A DNA stretch of 6,821 nucleotides from Chlamydiae bacterium RIFCSPHIGHO2_12_FULL_49_9 (GCA_001794935.1 MGLY01000019.1:1-6821), one strand, 5' to 3'; shown: positions 1-6,474, numbered from the stretch's first letter. Notes: a model not told the origin generated them from the letters alone. Program-made: numbers and translations.

Positions 1-73
1 CTCAGGGCTATCTAGTAACATAAAGTTCTTCTAATAAGTCCTAGACCTTTCTTTGTGAAGTGAAATTTTAGTT
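1..73. other. Leader upstream of lplA, no gene seen
   Basis: This AT-rich stretch has stops in several frames and no recognisable coding sequence. A TAATAA-like hexamer around 33-38 could be a -10 element for the five-gene plus-strand unit, but no matching -35 stands out. The purine stretch at 57-60 is 13 nt from the ATG at 74, too far to be a convincing ribosome binding site. Confidence 0.25.
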
Positions 74-802
74 ATGCTAACCCTTCTCGATACAGGAGTT
101 CACTCTGCCGAGGAAAATATGCGCCTCGATGCAGAACTTTTAGATAAACTAGGGCCCAAGGATAAACCAATCCTCCATTTTTATGAATGGGCATCTCCTT
201 CCGCAACCCACGGCTATTTTATACAGCCGGGAAACCACCTCGATTTAAAAAGGGGAGAGGCTCTTGGGCTCGATCTGGCAAGGCGGCCGACAGGCGGAGG
301 GATCGTCTTCCATATTTGGGATCTGGCCTTTTCTTTTCTGATGCCGTCCGATCATCCGGCCTTTTCTTTAAACACGCTGGAAAACTATCGGTTTGTCAAC
401 CGGATCGTGTTGGATGCGATGAGCTCATTTTTGCAAAAATCTCTGGAGCTAACTCCTCAAGATGCGGTGGCGATGGGCGCCGATTGTAAAAACTTTTGCA
501 TGGCTAAGCCCACTCAGTACGATGTGGTCTACCAGGGAATGAAGATCGCAGGCTCGGCGCAGAGAAGAAGGAAGCAAGGCTATTTGCACCAGGGGACGAT
601 CTCTTTGGCTTATCCCCAGATCGAATTTTTAGAAGAGGTTCTTCTTTCAAAAAAAGAGATCGTGGAGGCGATGCAAGCCTATACGTTCGCGCCGCTTGGA
701 AAAGTGTGGGAGCCCAAACAGCTAAAAGAGGCGAGGGGTGAAATTCGAAAGCACATTCACGATAAACTCATTGAAAGATTGGCGGATTTTGAGATACGAT
801 AG
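74..802 (+). CDS. lplA: Lipoate/octanoate transferase family protein (LplA/LipM-like)
   Basis: This 242-residue protein belongs to the biotin/lipoate A/B ligase fold (PF03099), which attaches lipoate or octanoate to a lysine of lipoyl domains. The substrate-loop signature RRPTGGG is at residues 70-76, followed by H80. KIAGSAQRR at 157-165 carries the invariant catalytic lysine, K157. The segment CMAKPTQYD (142-150) aligns by eye with the Cys-x3-Pro-Ser-x-Tyr-Glu segment of B. subtilis LipM, which holds its catalytic cysteine; E. coli LplA lacks that cysteine. The protein has no C-terminal LplA accessory domain, so its length suits LipM or a small ligase. The start at 74 keeps the family's N-terminal strand (LLDTG) ahead of ENMRLDAELL. 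The ATG at 119 has a better GAGG upstream but would remove that strand. A possible protein substrate, GcvH, lies four genes downstream. The family is sure; ligase versus transferase is not. Confidence 0.88.
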   Translation: MLTLLDTGVHSAEENMRLDAELLDKLGPKDKPILHFYEWASPSATHGYFIQPGNHLDLKRGEALGLDLARRPTGGGIVFHIWDLAFSFLMPSDHPAFSLNTLENYRFVNRIVLDAMSSFLQKSLELTPQDAVAMGADCKNFCMAKPTQYDVVYQGMKIAGSAQRRRKQGYLHQGTISLAYPQIEFLEEVLLSKKEIVEAMQAYTFAPLGKVWEPKQLKEARGEIRKHIHDKLIERLADFEIR

Positions 803-810
803 CTCCCGCT

Positions 811-2322
811 ATGTCCAAACAAAAAACAGCTATTGCGCCGACTCGCGCGGAAAACTACTCTGAATGGTATCAAGGCGTTTTAAAAGCGGCCGACCTTGCA
901 GAGCACTCTCCCGTTCGCGGCTGCATGATCATCAAGCCCTGGGGCTACGGAATCTGGGAAAATATCCAAAAAATTCTCGACGGGATGATCAAAGATACAG
1001 GCCACCAAAATGCCTACTTCCCCCTTTTTATTCCGCTGAGTTTTTTGGAAAAAGAGGCGCAGCACATCGAGGGATTTGCCAAAGAGTGCGCGATCGTCAC
1101 TCACCACCGTTTGGAAAAAAATAAAGAGGGCAAGCTCATCCCTGCAGGCGAGCTCGAAGAGCCGCTCATTGTCCGCCCCACATCTGAGATGATCATCGGC
1201 CATGCGTTTGCAAAATGGGTCGAGTCGTATCGAGATCTGCCTCTATTGATCAACCAATGGGCAAACGTCGTCCGCTGGGAGATGAGAACGAGGATGTTTT
1301 TGCGGACAACCGAGTTTTTATGGCAGGAAGGACACACGGTCCACGCGACGAGGGAAGAGGCGGAAGTCGAGGCGAAAAAAATGCTCGATGTCTACGTCGA
1401 CTTTTGCCATCGCTATCTGGCCTTGCCTGTCATCTCGGGAGAGAAGACCCCATCCGAGCGGTTTCCCGGCGCAGTCGACACCTATACAATTGAGGCGATG
1501 ACGCAAGATAGAAAGGCGCTTCAAGCGGGGACGTCTCACTTCCTCGGACAAAATTTCTCCAAATCTTGCGGCATTGAATTTCAGACGGTAGACGGCAGTA
1601 AAGAGTATGGATGGACCACTTCTTGGGGCGTGACGACAAGACTTATTGGCGGTCTCATCATGGCCCATAGCGACGATGACGGGCTCGTGCTGCCGCCGCG
1701 CATCGCGCCGACGCATCTTATCATCATCCCCATTATTCATGATGAGTCGAACCGCTCCAAAATTCTCGATTACTGCGAGAATTTAAGTAGATCGGTCAAG
1801 CACCATAGGTGCGGCAATGAGCCGATCAAAGTCTTTATCGACAAGCGCGACTTGAGGGGCGGAGAGAAGAGTTGGGGTTGGATTAAAAAGGGCGCGCCGC
1901 TTCGCCTGGAAGTGGGACTTCGAGAAATCGAAGAGGGGAAACTCTCTTTATTTAGAAGGGATAAGCCTCATAAAGAGAGAATCTCTCTATCTGCGAAAGA
2001 GCTCGAAGAGAAAATCGTCTCCATTCTCGATGAGATGCAAAGCGACCTTCTAAAAAAAGCGACCCGATTTAGAGAGGAGCATACAAAGAAGATCGACAAG
2101 CTCTCTGATTTCCACGAGTTTTTCTCCGCAAAAGGGGATGAGATCCACGGCGGATTTGCGCTCTGTCATTGGAATGGGGATCCCGCTATTGAAGCAAAAG
2201 TCAAAGAAGAGCATGGGGTGACCATCCGCTGCATCCCCCGCGGCGTGCCATCTGAAGAAGGGCGCTGCCTTTTCACCGGCGAAAAGAGCCCCCGAAGAGT
2301 CATTTTCGCCAAAGCTTATTAA
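811..2322 (+). CDS. proS: Prolyl-tRNA synthetase, archaeal/eukaryote-like class
   Basis: This cytoplasmic class II synthetase charges tRNA-Pro with proline using ATP. At 503 residues it fits the short ProS class without the bacterial editing insertion. RPTSE is at 122-126, motif 2 runs from about R155 through RTTEFLWQEGHT (165-176), TSHFLGQNF at 241-249 is in the active site, and motif 3 ends near GLVLPPR (291-297). The anticodon-binding domain starts around residue 300. The protein ends in AKAY, the conserved C-terminal tyrosine typical of this class. The C-terminal zinc site looks degraded: compared with Thermus ProRS, three of four cysteine positions read N455, I460 and T489, and only C486 remains. 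The gene follows lplA by 8 nt and has no obvious Shine-Dalgarno sequence, so translation may be coupled. An in-frame stop at 790-792 leaves ATG 811 as the first usable start. Confidence 0.97.
   Translation: MSKQKTAIAPTRAENYSEWYQGVLKAADLAEHSPVRGCMIIKPWGYGIWENIQKILDGMIKDTGHQNAYFPLFIPLSFLEKEAQHIEGFAKECAIVTHHRLEKNKEGKLIPAGELEEPLIVRPTSEMIIGHAFAKWVESYRDLPLLINQWANVVRWEMRTRMFLRTTEFLWQEGHTVHATREEAEVEAKKMLDVYVDFCHRYLALPVISGEKTPSERFPGAVDTYTIEAMTQDRKALQAGTSHFLGQNFSKSCGIEFQTVDGSKEYGWTTSWGVTTRLIGGLIMAHSDDDGLVLPPRIAPTHLIIIPIIHDESNRSKILDYCENLSRSVKHHRCGNEPIKVFIDKRDLRGGEKSWGWIKKGAPLRLEVGLREIEEGKLSLFRRDKPHKERISLSAKELEEKIVSILDEMQSDLLKKATRFREEHTKKIDKLSDFHEFFSAKGDEIHGGFALCHWNGDPAIEAKVKEEHGVTIRCIPRGVPSEEGRCLFTGEKSPRRVIFAKAY
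1760..1784. repeat. Perfect 9-bp inverted repeat inside proS
   Basis: AAATTCTCG (1760-1768) is repeated as its exact reverse complement at 1776-1784, leaving a 7-nt loop. It lies in codons for about residues 317-325, just after the catalytic core. No U-tract follows, so it is not a terminator. It may be chance in coding sequence or a local mRNA hairpin. Confidence 0.4.
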
Positions 2323-2379
2323 AAATGGGAGCCTTCAAAGGCGAGTTTATGGTACGCTTCCCTCTTCAATCTTTTTCTT

Positions 2380-2385
2380 GAGAGA
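2380..2385 (+). promoter_or_regulatory. Ribosome binding site of the PpiD-like gene
   Basis: GAGAGA ends 6 nt before the ATG at 2392. It supports that start, which also places a membrane anchor right at the N-terminus. The rest of the 69-nt gap after proS shows only a weak 4-bp hairpin (GCCT/AGGC around 2331-2342) without a U-tract, so I see no convincing terminator there. Confidence 0.5.
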
Positions 2386-2391
2386 CGAAAA

Positions 2392-4641
2392 ATGCTTGAG
2401 TTCTTTCGAAAATACCAACGCACCTTTTTCATCTTCACCACGGCTATCGTGGTTGCCTCATTTACCTTTTTTGGCACCTTTAGCGCGCTGGCAGATGGAG
2501 AAACCAGGGAAGATCCCGCCATAGGCCACGCTCTTGACGGCTCTTCGATCCGCTTGTCTGAGATGCAGGCGCTATCCCGTTTTTTATCTGCTGACAGAGA
2601 AGATATGCCAAAAGAGGGCGGGCTTCCCTCGAATTTGCTCAACGATGGGGTCGTCCGGTATGACTTTTTGAGAACGGGGCTGGCCGATTTATTGGTTGCC
2701 GCCTACTTCGACTCATTTCGGGAGGATTTAGAACAAAGACTTGAAAAGGCAAAGCGCTTTCTCCCTTATGTTCATAGCGAAGTTCCCTTTTTAAGCGCGA
2801 AGGCCATTTGGGATCGATTTTTCCCTCAGATCAATGAGGAGATGGAGGCCTTAAAAGGGGAAAACGGCGCATCGATCAAAGTCTTTACGCATTTTTCCAA
2901 GCTCTACCAGCAGCAAGGCGCATTTCATCCGGAAGCTCTGAGAAGAATTTTGGTGATGCAGCATCAGCAGTATTTAGGTCCCCAGATCGATGAGAAGCTC
3001 CGCTTCGGAGATCTCTCCATCTGTGGATTTCACACCTTGAACGACTGGTTTGGCTCTCAGTTTGTCTCTTTGGTATCCCAATTTATTTGGAACGGCGCTC
3101 TCATGGCTGAAAAAAAGGGATACCGAGTGAGCCTCGAAGAGGCCAAGGCGGATCTGATTTACAACTATCAGCGCTCGGTGGAAAAACTCAAAGAGATGAA
3201 GGTGGAGCCCAAACTCTCCTTTGCTCAGTATGTCCGCTCGATGGGCTTTAATGAAAAAATGGCGGTAAACGCTTGGCGGAAAGTGCTTCTTTTTCGCAAA
3301 TTTTTCAACGATGTGGGAAATGCAGCTTTTCTCGATGGACTTTCCCATAGAGAGTTTACCTCTTTTGCCAAGGAGACGGTCTCCATTCAAAAATATGAGT
3401 GGCCGATCCAGCTAAAAAGTTGGCAGGATTTTGTCGATTTTCAAGTCTATCTGAGCATGGCTACGCCGGCTCAAAAAGATCCTCTTGCGGTGCCGTTCGA
3501 TCTTCTATCTGTTGAAGAGGTGGAGAAAAAGTGTCCTGAGCTGGTAGTCACTCCTTATCGGGCAAACTCTGCAACGATTACAAAAGATCAGGTAGGGCTC
3601 AAGGCCTCTTTGAGACAAGTTCTCGACTGGCAGATGGAAGAGAAAAACTGGGCCCTTCTGAAAAAAGAATTCCCGGCGCTGGGATTGGGTTCTAGCCGCG
3701 AAGAGAGGTTTAAGAGCTTGGAAAAACTCGATTCGGCGCTCAAGCAAAAGCTCGACCGCTTCGCAAGAAGCTGCCTGGTCGATCTCAATCCAAACTGGGT
3801 TGTAGAGGCTCTTCAAACAGCAAAGGCGGAAACCAAAGTCTTTGAAATTTCCTCGAAGGGAAAGCAGCGCATTCCTTTAGCCATTATGGAGAAAGCAGCT
3901 CAGGGCGATGCGGAGGCAAAAAACAGTTTGCTCTGCTATCTCGACGATGCAAAAGTCTATCATCGGATCGAAAATATAGAAAAAATTGGGGAAAAGCAAG
4001 TTTTAAGCTTTGCCAAAGCCCGCCCCGTTTTAAAAGAGATCTCGAATACCTATCTTGAAAAACAGTATGCAAAGACCCGAGAGAAAACACCTGAGCAATT
4101 CCAGGCGGCGGAAGGGAAATGGAAGCCTTTAAAAGAGGTGAGAGAGGCGGCTATTTTGGCGATCTTTTCCGACGTCTTTAGAGCAATCGATGCGATAGAG
4201 AAAAATGGGAAAGAGAGAACTTTATCCTATTACATTCCCAGAAGGCTTTTAAAAGCGACCGAACAGGCTTTGGCAGCTTTTCAAAAAAATCCGGAAGATC
4301 GGGACTGGCTTAATGGCGGGTCCGATCTCACTCAGGGCCAATTTAAGCTCGAGAGAAAAGAAATAGAAATACAAAGAACAACGGATGAGGATTGGATGAA
4401 AGATGAAGCATTCTTTATGATCCCCAATCAATGGTCCGCCATTCGAGTGGCTGATGATGGGAAAATCGCTTTCTTCTACGTGCAAGACAGATTAATGAAA
4501 GAAGTTCCTATTTTGGATGAGCTTGCCTTCGGCAAAGAGGTGCTCGCGGCGGATGCTGAGAGATATCTCGCTGAAGGGCTTTTGGAAAAAATCAAAGAGA
4601 GCGATGCGATCGCGCTTCCTTTGGGAGGGCAAATTGAATGA
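2392..4641 (+). CDS. Membrane-anchored PpiD/SurA-like folding factor (putative)
   Basis: This 749-residue protein starts with a short basic N-terminus (RKYQR, 6-10) and one hydrophobic segment at about 11-33. The rest is hydrophilic and mostly helical, so it should be a single-pass inner-membrane protein with a large periplasmic part. The layout matches PpiD. After the anchor, DPAIGHALDGSSIRLSEM (41-58) resembles the 'substrate-domain' start of SurA/PpiD (VNGxxIs...F), and IWNGALMAEKKGYRVSLEEAK (232-252) resembles the SurA_N helix pair, where a hydrophobic helix is followed by G-x-x-VS-x-EE. Near the C-terminus, a stretch from about 667 to 700 looks like the end of a parvulin domain, but no complete catalytic parvulin motif is evident. 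PpiD is about 620 residues, so this protein is larger. Its stop overlaps the next start (ATGA). Chaperone function is inferred from architecture; catalytic activity is doubtful. Confidence 0.6.
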   Translation: MLEFFRKYQRTFFIFTTAIVVASFTFFGTFSALADGETREDPAIGHALDGSSIRLSEMQALSRFLSADREDMPKEGGLPSNLLNDGVVRYDFLRTGLADLLVAAYFDSFREDLEQRLEKAKRFLPYVHSEVPFLSAKAIWDRFFPQINEEMEALKGENGASIKVFTHFSKLYQQQGAFHPEALRRILVMQHQQYLGPQIDEKLRFGDLSICGFHTLNDWFGSQFVSLVSQFIWNGALMAEKKGYRVSLEEAKADLIYNYQRSVEKLKEMKVEPKLSFAQYVRSMGFNEKMAVNAWRKVLLFRKFFNDVGNAAFLDGLSHREFTSFAKETVSIQKYEWPIQLKSWQDFVDFQVYLSMATPAQKDPLAVPFDLLSVEEVEKKCPELVVTPYRANSATITKDQVGLKASLRQVLDWQMEEKNWALLKKEFPALGLGSSREERFKSLEKLDSALKQKLDRFARSCLVDLNPNWVVEALQTAKAETKVFEISSKGKQRIPLAIMEKAAQGDAEAKNSLLCYLDDAKVYHRIENIEKIGEKQVLSFAKARPVLKEISNTYLEKQYAKTREKTPEQFQAAEGKWKPLKEVREAAILAIFSDVFRAIDAIEKNGKERTLSYYIPRRLLKATEQALAAFQKNPEDRDWLNGGSDLTQGQFKLERKEIEIQRTTDEDWMKDEAFFMIPNQWSAIRVADDGKIAFFYVQDRLMKEVPILDELAFGKEVLAADAERYLAEGLLEKIKESDAIALPLGGQIE
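4623..4629 (+). promoter_or_regulatory. Strong Shine-Dalgarno for the CBM9/DOMON-like gene
   Basis: GGGAGGG lies 8 nt ahead of the ATG at 4638, inside the last codons of the preceding gene. It is the strongest plus-strand ribosome binding site in the window. It fixes the start that gives the 4-nt ATGA overlap, suggesting the two proteins are made together. Confidence 0.6.
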
Positions 4642-5276
4642 GCCTATTTGAAGATATGCCAGCGCTCTCTCCTGTCCAGTTTTTTGGACTCTCTTCCGAT
4701 TGTCTTTACTTAAAGGGATCGATCAAACCGGAAAAGAGCCACCTTTTGCCCTCTGCTGCAGATCTTTTAGATGAAGAGGTGTTTGCCGATGTCTATGCGG
4801 GCTGGAATGTGGATAAACTCTCTTTTTATGTCGCAGTCCATCAACCTTTTCAAAAAGTGGGGGAGGGCGATTTCCGGCGGGGCGACAGCATTGAGCTCTT
4901 CATCGATACGCGCGATCTCAAGACGAAAGGGGTGATTTCCCGCTCATGCCACCACTTCGTCTTCTTTCCGATCCAGGTTCAAAATTTTTATGGAAGGGAG
5001 ATCACCCGCTTTAGAAATGAAGACATGCACAGGCTTTGCCATCCGGAAGATCTCCACACTGCTGCCGATTTAGACAGCGACTCATACCGCCTTCTCATTG
5101 AAATCCCTGCGCACTGCCTTCATGGTTACGATCCTCTCGGTTTCCAAAAACTCGGCTTTACCTATCGGATCAACCGCTTCGGCGCGGCGCCGCAACATTT
5201 TGCCGTTTCATCGGATGAGTACACGATCGAACAGCATCCGGCGACCTGGGGCACATTAAAACTGACAAAAGAGTAG
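4638..5276 (+). CDS. Protein with CBM9/DOMON-like beta-sandwich, function unknown
   Basis: This 212-residue protein has no signal peptide or membrane segment, so it should be cytoplasmic unless exported unconventionally. It reads as one beta-sandwich of the carbohydrate-binding family 9/DOMON-like type. AGWNVDKLSFYVAV (54-67) fits the first 'W-x-x-D-x-L-Y' strand pair. RGDSIELFIDTRDLKTKG (81-98) is the hallmark 'GDs-vElfiDtrd' segment, HHFVFFP (105-111) is the next strand, YRLLIEIP (150-157) and LGFTYRINR (172-180) follow, and PATWGTLKL (201-209) fits the closing strand. Such domains often bind sugars or haem in secreted proteins, but no ligand can be assigned here. It starts inside the stop of the PpiD-like gene and ends 3 nt before gcvH. 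From memory, C. trachomatis has a conserved hypothetical (CT283) next to gcsH, which may be the counterpart; I could not test this. Confidence 0.65.
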   Translation: MSLFEDMPALSPVQFFGLSSDCLYLKGSIKPEKSHLLPSAADLLDEEVFADVYAGWNVDKLSFYVAVHQPFQKVGEGDFRRGDSIELFIDTRDLKTKGVISRSCHHFVFFPIQVQNFYGREITRFRNEDMHRLCHPEDLHTAADLDSDSYRLLIEIPAHCLHGYDPLGFQKLGFTYRINRFGAAPQHFAVSSDEYTIEQHPATWGTLKLTKE

Positions 5277-5279
5277 CCC

Positions 5280-5645
5280 ATGCCTATTTACTTTACTGAA
5301 TCGCACGAATGGGTGAAAGTAGATGGGGAAATAGCTACCGTCGGAATTACCAACTACGCTCAAAAAGAGCTCGGTGAAATCGTCTTCATCGAGCTTCCCA
5401 AACAGGGTCGCAAAGCGAGATCGGGAGAGGAGATCGCAGTCCTTGAATCGACGAAGGCGGCAGCAGACATCTACGCTCCCATCTCCGGCAAAATCACCTC
5501 TGTCAACATCCAGCTCAAAGAGCAGCCTCTTCTCATCAATGAGAATCCCGAGGATGAGGGCTGGCTCTTCCAAATGGAAATCAGCCATCCCGAAGAATTG
5601 ACGCACCTTTTAAGCGTCTCCCAATACCAAGCGATGATTTCGTAA
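5280..5645 (+). CDS. gcvH: Glycine cleavage system H protein (lipoyl carrier)
   Basis: GcvH is a small cytoplasmic protein that carries lipoate on one lysine; in the glycine cleavage system it shuttles the aminomethyl group between the P, T and L proteins. Its 121 residues match a slightly short full-length family member. The N-terminal YFTESHEWVKVDG (4-16) and VGITNYAQKELGEIVFIELP (21-40) are typical. The lipoylation motif ESTKAAADIYAP spans 56-67 with K59 (codon 5454-5456) as the modified lysine. NENPEDEGWLFQM (87-99) is the usual C-terminal strand. The gene starts 3 nt after the preceding stop with only a weak GAG upstream, so coupling is likely. No gcvT or gcvP is visible nearby. Chlamydia is remembered as having gcsH without a full cleavage system, so the role here may be in lipoyl transfer from the enzyme encoded at 74-802. 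Confidence 0.96.
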   Translation: MPIYFTESHEWVKVDGEIATVGITNYAQKELGEIVFIELPKQGRKARSGEEIAVLESTKAAADIYAPISGKITSVNIQLKEQPLLINENPEDEGWLFQMEISHPEELTHLLSVSQYQAMIS

Positions 5646-5776
5646 AAGAAAAGAAGAAGAAATAGACGTCGGGCATGTTACGCGCAAGCTTCGCTGCGCT
5701 GCGCCCCCGCGCGTAGACGCGCGTAACATGCCCGACGTCTATTTGTTCTTTTCTTTCTCTCTCTTCTTCTTTTCTT
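5646..5776. repeat. Complex nested palindrome filling the gcvH/nqrE gap
   Basis: The inner inverted repeat is perfect over 26 bp: 5660-5685 pairs with 5719-5744 around a 33-nt loop. The outer part is a purine tract on the left, AAGAAAAGAAGAAGA (5646-5660), exactly complementary to 5762-5776; base 5660 is shared with the inner arm. The two right-hand arms are separated by a 17-nt pyrimidine-rich insert (5745-5761) that holds another copy able to pair with the left tract. The left arm begins directly after the gcvH stop codon. The loop contains a 4-bp GCGC hairpin (5701-5712). I cannot tell from one copy whether this is a dispersed element. Confidence 0.9.
5660..5744. terminator. Probable bidirectional terminator between convergent genes
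   Basis: The 26-bp stem sits between the stops of gcvH (plus) and nqrE (minus). In either direction it is followed in RNA by a pyrimidine-rich, U-heavy tract (5746-5776 on plus; the complement of 5662-5644 on minus), as expected for a two-way intrinsic terminator. The stem and the 33-nt loop are longer than usual and the tracts are broken by Cs, so efficiency is uncertain. Confidence 0.6.
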
Positions 5777-5779
5777 GAT

Positions 5780-5788
5780 GGGGGGGGG
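5780..5788. repeat. Run of nine Gs downstream of nqrE
   Basis: A homopolymer of nine Gs on the plus strand lies 8 nt beyond the nqrE stop (complement of 5797-5799), between that gene and the palindrome. It falls in the 3' untranslated part of the nqr transcript as a C-run. It is outside every convincing reading frame, so a length change would not alter a protein. Confidence 0.8.
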
Positions 5789-5796
5789 TGAAATAG

Positions 5797-6474
5797 TCAG
5801 GGGTTTTGGGGGAAGCCGGAGATGGGCCCCTGCTTCTTTTTGCTGGTATCGAGAGTGATGCCGGTGAGGGCCATGAAGGTCATCGCGATGAGCCCTGTCA
5901 TAATGAAGGCGATCCCCATGCCGCGGAGCCCCTTCGGGATGTTTGAATAGGAGAGCTTTTCTCTGATGGAAGCTAGAAGCGCAATCGCCAGCCACCAACC
6001 GAGGCCCGATCCAAAGACATAGACGAGATTCGGAAGGAATGCGTATTCGCGCGCTGTCGCAAAAAGGCAGCCTCCGAGAATGGCGCAGTTGACGGTGATC
6101 AGAGGAAGATAGACGCCGAGGGCTGCATAGAGAACGGGCGAAAATTTATCGATGACGATTTCCAGCACCTGCACAAATCCCGCGATCACCGAAATGTAAA
6201 TGATGAGCTCGAGAAAGCTCAAGTTGAATGCGCCCATTCCTGCCCAAGAGAGAGCGCCTGCGCCCGTGACGAAGTGGTGGATAAACCAATTGAGGATGCC
6301 CGAGATCGTGAGGACGACCGTGACGGCAAGCCCAAGGCCATGAGCGGTTGTGATTTTATTCGAGCAGGCGAGATAGGAGCACATGCCGAGGAAGTTGAAG
6401 AGGAGGATGTTTTGGACGAAGACCGACTGGATAAAAAGTCCCAAAAGCCCCATTGAGTCGTAGTTACCCCACAT
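5797..6474 (-). CDS. nqrE: Na+-translocating NADH:quinone reductase subunit E
   Basis: NqrE is an integral subunit of the sodium-pumping NADH:quinone reductase (Na+-NQR) in the inner membrane. The 225-residue product has about six hydrophobic helices (roughly 9-30, 46-66, 84-107, 112-138, 148-170, 184-204). NFLGMCSYLAC (27-37) and TVNCAILGG (127-135) hold C32 and C130, equivalent to the V. cholerae NqrE cysteines that, with two from NqrD, bind the intramembrane iron-sulfur cluster. I chose the ATG at 6474: AAGGAG lies 10 nt ahead of it, and MWGNYD fits the family's N-terminus. The longer frame from 6516 would add a basic 14-residue tail deep in nqrD. The gene overlaps nqrD by 11 nt. A polar tail (about 208-225, with KKK) makes it longer than the roughly 200-residue Vibrio protein. 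Confidence 0.96.
   Translation of the reverse strand: MWGNYDSMGLLGLFIQSVFVQNILLFNFLGMCSYLACSNKITTAHGLGLAVTVVLTISGILNWFIHHFVTGAGALSWAGMGAFNLSFLELIIYISVIAGFVQVLEIVIDKFSPVLYAALGVYLPLITVNCAILGGCLFATAREYAFLPNLVYVFGSGLGWWLAIALLASIREKLSYSNIPKGLRGMGIAFIMTGLIAMTFMALTGITLDTSKKKQGPISGFPQNP

Noticed and set aside
119..802. Shorter start for the lipoyl enzyme at 119, which has GAGG 5 nt upstream
   Set aside because: It removes the LLDTG strand that the family conserves before the N-M-x-x-D motif. It remains possible but less likely.
1318..1740. 140-codon minus-strand frame opposite proS
   Set aside because: It is the antisense shadow of a strongly conserved gene. Arg/His-rich composition and lack of any motif are typical of such shadows.
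2325..2381. 18-codon frame between proS and the PpiD-like gene
   Set aside because: Too short to judge, with no ribosome binding site and no recognisable leader-peptide pattern such as repeated regulatory codons.
2974..3390. 138-codon minus-strand frame opposite the PpiD-like gene
   Set aside because: The plus-strand gene is continuous with a good start and membrane anchor; the antisense frame has no family features or ribosome binding site.
5646..5776. CRISPR repeat, tRNA or attachment site in the palindrome
   Set aside because: There is no regularly spaced repeat array, no cloverleaf with T-loop or anticodon features, and no adjacent integrase or transposase gene.
5678..5998. Minus-strand 106-codon frame with an Arg-rich C-terminus across the palindrome
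   Set aside because: It overlaps nqrE in another frame, and its Arg-rich end is simply translation of the purine/pyrimidine tracts and GC-rich stem. No ribosome binding site or family features.
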